Part shown: positions 5,027 through 7,694 of the stretch, piece after piece
Position numbering within the stretch: position 1 is the first letter of the stretch
Layout: every line of letters starts with the position of its first letter
Assembly (NCBI GenBank): GCA_003223675.1
Contig: QHVW01000463.1
Location: 1 to 7,694 of the forward strand
Direction: 5' to 3'
Length of the DNA: 7,694 bases
DNA from: Acidobacteriota bacterium
GTDB taxonomy: Bacteria > Acidobacteriota > Thermoanaerobaculia > Multivoradales > UBA5704
Notes under the pieces: model-generated
What the model saw: the letters and a program-made list of their open reading frames with translations, nothing else
What the model was told of the DNA's origin: nothing
The model's database searches: none
Position numbers and translations under genes: made by a program

Positions 5027-7535
5027 TCACTCCCCCCGCAACGCCACCCCGGGATCGACCGCCATTGCCCGCCGGGCGGGGAGGTAGCTCGCCAGCGCTC
5101 CCACGCCGGAGAGCAGGAGGGCGACGCCGGCGAAGGTGGGCAGGTCGGTGGGCGGCACGCCGTAGAGCAGGCTCGCCATCAGGCCGGAGAGGAGGAGCGC
5201 GCTGGCGAGCCCGGCACCCACGCCGCAGGCGGTGAGGCCGAGGCTCCGCCCGATCACCAGCCGCAGCACGTCGGCCCGCCGCGCCCCCAGCGCCATCCGG
5301 ATGCCGATCTCGTGGGTCCGCCGGGAAACGGCGTACGAGATCACCCCATAGACGCCCACAGCCGCCAGCGCCAGCGCGATGGCGGCGAACAGGGCCAGCA
5401 GCAGCAGGATGAACCGCCGCTGGGCGATCGAGGCGGCGAGCACGGAGCGCATCGGCGCCACGTCCGGCAGCGGCAATCCCTTGTCGAGGCCGCGCAGGGT
5501 GTTGCGCACCGGGGCGGCGAGCCGGCCGGGGTCGCCGGCGACCCGCGCCACCAGGTTGATATAGGAAACGGGCGACTGCTCGAAGGGGAGGTAGATCTCC
5601 GGCTCCGGCGGCGCTTCCAGTCCCAGATCGCGGACGTCCGCCACCACGCCCACCACCGTCGCCCAGGACGGCGGCGAGGTGCTCAGCGAAAGGCGTTTGC
5701 CGACTGGGTCCTCGCCGGGGAAGTCGTGCCGGGCCAGGGCCTCCCATCGTCTGGAAGTAGCCGGGAGTCACGGTGCGGATCTGGGCCTCCGGCAGGCGGT
5801 CCGGCGTCAAGGGCTCCCGCCCCGCTACCAGGAAAGTGGAGGAGTCGCGATCCTTGGTGAGCGGCAGGTCGTCGATGCCGCCGGCCGCGGTCACCCCGGG
5901 GATCGCCTGGAGGCGCGCGATCGCCTGCCGCTGGAAGGCCGCCTGCGAGCGCGCGTCAGCGTAGGAGTAGCGCGGCAGGGACACGAAGACGGTCACGATC
6001 GGATCGACGTCGAAGCCGCGTTTTTCCCCCAGCAGCCGCATGAAGCTCCGCGCCAGCAGGCCGGCCCCGGCGAGCAGGACCAGCGCCAGGGCGACCTCGG
6101 CGACCATCAACGTGGCGCGGAAACGGCCGCCGCGGGTCGACTCGGACGAAGACCGCCCCCCTTCCTTGAGCGATTCGCCCAGAGCCACGGAGGAGGATTG
6201 GAAGGCGGGCGCCAGGCCGAACAGCACGCCGGTGACGAGCGCCAGAAGCGCCGAGTAGATGAGGACCGTGGCGTCGAGCCCACCCAGGCTCTCCCGCGGC
6301 AGGTTGGCCGGCGCCAGCCCGGTCAGCAGGCCGACGCCCCAATGGGCGAGGAGCACGCCGAGCGCGCCTCCCAAAAGGGCCAGGAGCAGGCTCTCGGTGA
6401 GGAGCTGGCGCATCACCCGCCAGCGCCCCGCGCCCAGCGTCAGCCGGAGGGCGATCTCCTTCTGCCGGGTGGAGGCGCGGGCGAGCTGCAGGCTGGCCAC
6501 GTTGGCGCAGGCGATCAGCAGCAGGAAGCCGACGGCGCCGAGCAGGATCAGCAGGAGGAGGCGCACGCCGCCGGCCCCCTGCTCTCGCAACGGCACCAGC
6601 GAGACCCCCAGCCCGGCAAGGACCTGCGGATAGGCCCGCGCCAGCCGGTCGCTGATCGCCTGGAGGTCGGCCTGAGCCTGCCGCGGGGAGACCCCCGGTC
6701 TGATCCGCGCCAGCCAGTAGAGCTCGTTGTGGCCGCGCCGGCTCTCGTCGCGGGTGAGGACGGCGGGGACCCAGACCTCCGCCGGCTTGAAGGTGCCCGG
6801 CACCGAGAAGTCGAATCCGGCCGGCAACACGCCGATCACGGTATAGCGGTCGGCGCTGAGCAGGAGGGTCTTGCCGACGATCCCGGGATCGCCGCCGAAG
6901 CGCCGCCGCCAGATCCCGGGGCCCAGGATCACCACCTTGTCGCCGCCGGCCCGGCCGTCCTCGGGAGCGAAGGTGCGGCCGAGCGCGGCGCGCACCCCCA
7001 GGACCGCGAAGAAATCGGGCGAGACCCGTCCGGCGCGGAGCCATTCCGGCTCGCCGCCGGTGAGGACGAAGCCGGCGGAATGGAAGGTCGCCATGTGCTC
7101 GAAGGCCCGGCTCTGCTCCTGGTAGTCGAGGAAGTTGGTGGCGGAGACCGGCGAGCCCCGCCTGTCCGCCCGGCTCCCCCAGACGACGACCAGGCGGTCG
7201 GGGTGCGGATAGGGGAGGGGGCGCAGCAGCACGGTGTTGACGACGCTGAAGATGGCCGTGTTGGCGCCGAGGCCGACCGCCAGGGTGAGCACGGCGATGG
7301 CGGTGACCAGCGGGCTCCGGAGCAGCATCCGCAGGCCGTAGCGGAGGTCCTGTGCTGCCGTCTCCAGCGCGTCGATCCCTCGCGCCTGCCGGCATTCCTC
7401 CTTGACCTGCTCGAGGCCGCCGAACGCTAGGCGGGCTTTCCTTACGGCCTCGGAGCGCAGCTCCTCGTCGAGCTCCGATTCGACGGCACGGTGGTGGAAG
7501 AGGGAACGCAGGCGGATCCGCAGGTCGCTCCACAT
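5027..7535 (-). pseudogene. ADOP-type duplicated MacB/FtsX permease, disrupted by gap and frame shift
   Basis: Membrane protein of the ADOP (acidobacterial duplicated orphan permease) type: two fused MacB-like permease halves with no ATPase gene beside it. The substrate is unknown. Starting at 7535 it has a short N-terminal region (MWSDLRIRLRSLF), TM1 about 77-103 leading to NTVLLRPLPYPHPDRLV, a periplasmic MacB-type domain, and an FtsX segment with TMs about 325-348, 379-402 and 422-445. The second half starts with a TM at about 474-497. The frame is lost at residue 598 (TPGYFQTMG, about 5743). The family sequence resumes in another frame at EALARHDFPGEDPVGKRL and runs to TGA 5027-5029 with the last three TMs and THEIGIRMALGARR. 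About 24 residues are missing, with length remainder 2 modulo 3. A second, in-frame gap of about 20 residues is likely after LDEELR near 7454. Its start lies 12 nt after the padR stop. Confidence 0.83.
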
Positions 7536-7541
7536 GGATGT

Positions 7542-7548
7542 CCCTCCT
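7542..7548 (-). promoter_or_regulatory. Shine-Dalgarno of the permease, overlapping the padR stop
   Basis: On the - strand AGGAGGG begins at the final A of the padR TGA and ends 6 nt before the permease ATG at 7535. This supports the start and coupled translation of the pair. Confidence 0.75.
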
Positions 7549-7694
7549 CAGGCCATGTCCAGCACGTGCGCCACGGCGGCGGTCAGCCGGCGCCAGCTCT
7601 CGGTCTCCACCGCGAGTTGCCGCCGTCCGGCGCGCGTCAGCTCGTAGAATTTGGCGCGGCGGTTGTTCTCGGAGGTCCCCCAGCGGGCGGCGAT
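7548..7694 (-). CDS. PadR-family transcriptional regulator, 3' end only
   Basis: The last 48 codons of a gene that begins beyond the right edge. The visible sequence contains RWGTSENNRRAKFYELT (the winged-helix end of PadR proteins, residues about 4-20 of the visible part), then AGRRQLAVETESWRR and a short C-terminal helix ending LDMA. Such small PadR repressors typically sit directly upstream of ADOP permeases and probably control them; the 12-nt spacing here fits one transcript. The DNA-binding helices and any promoter are outside the window, so ligand and operator cannot be judged. The fragment looks intact. Confidence 0.9.
   Translation of the reverse strand: MAARWGTSENNRRAKFYELTRAGRRQLAVETESWRRLTAAVAHVLDMA

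Noticed and set aside
4715..5860. HypB as a 532-residue fusion protein in its first frame
   Set aside because: After residue 151 the frame reads out-of-frame hypB, then the palindrome, then antisense permease. It has no recognisable domain, and the true HypB C-terminus lies in another frame.
5679..7430. A 583-codon open frame on the + strand opposite the permease
   Set aside because: It is a GC-rich antisense shadow with low-complexity Gly/Arg/Gln/Glu composition, no family motifs and no Shine-Dalgarno, while the - strand matches ADOP closely.
1..7694. A novel defence, mobile or regulatory RNA system
   Set aside because: All coding sequence is accounted for by known Hyp, ADOP and PadR families. 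No transposase, tRNA, rRNA, CRISPR or riboswitch pattern was seen; only the two repeats remain unexplained.

Overview
The window is very GC-rich and has two convergent blocks. The first, on the + strand, is a [NiFe]-hydrogenase maturation operon in the order hypF (3' part)-hypC-hypD-hypE-hypA-hypB. The second, on the - strand, is a PadR-type regulator (3' end only) followed by a large duplicated MacB/FtsX-type permease of the ADOP kind (acidobacterial duplicated orphan permease). A padR-ADOP pair next to very GC-rich hyp genes suggests Acidobacteriota or a related soil or sediment lineage. This is inference from gene content; there is no rRNA or other phylogenetic marker here.

Layout. 1-1351 is the C-terminal part of HypF. 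hypC (1351-1635), hypD (1632-2852), hypE (2849-3910), hypA (3922-4269) and hypB (4262-4901) follow with 1-8 nt overlaps or a gap of about 11 nt, so they are almost certainly one transcript. HypF and HypE make the thiocyanate on the HypE C-terminal Cys. HypC and HypD build the Fe(CN)2CO unit. HypA and HypB deliver nickel. The hydrogenase structural genes are not in the window and may lie upstream. A 104-bp palindrome (4919-5022) fills the gap between the convergent blocks. The permease runs 7535 to 5027 on the - strand, and padR starts beyond the right edge and ends at 7548.

The most notable points are these. (1) hypB is broken: about 33 codons, including the NKxD GTP-specificity motif, are missing at about 4714, and the frame shifts there. 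(2) The permease is also broken: about 24 codons are missing at about 5743 with a frame shift, and a further in-frame gap of about 20 codons is likely near 7454. Three gaps within 2.8 kb, while hypF-hypA look intact, mean either local gene decay or a local assembly fault. (3) The last 34 codons of hypD come from a hairpin repeat whose loop carries a perfect G-quadruplex motif on the - strand, just before the hypE ribosome binding site. (4) The intergenic palindrome is built like an inverted REP doublet (REPIN/BIME-like).

I found no tRNA, rRNA, CRISPR array, transposase or clearly novel multi-gene system. The pathway is a known one; the unusual parts are the repeats and the gaps.
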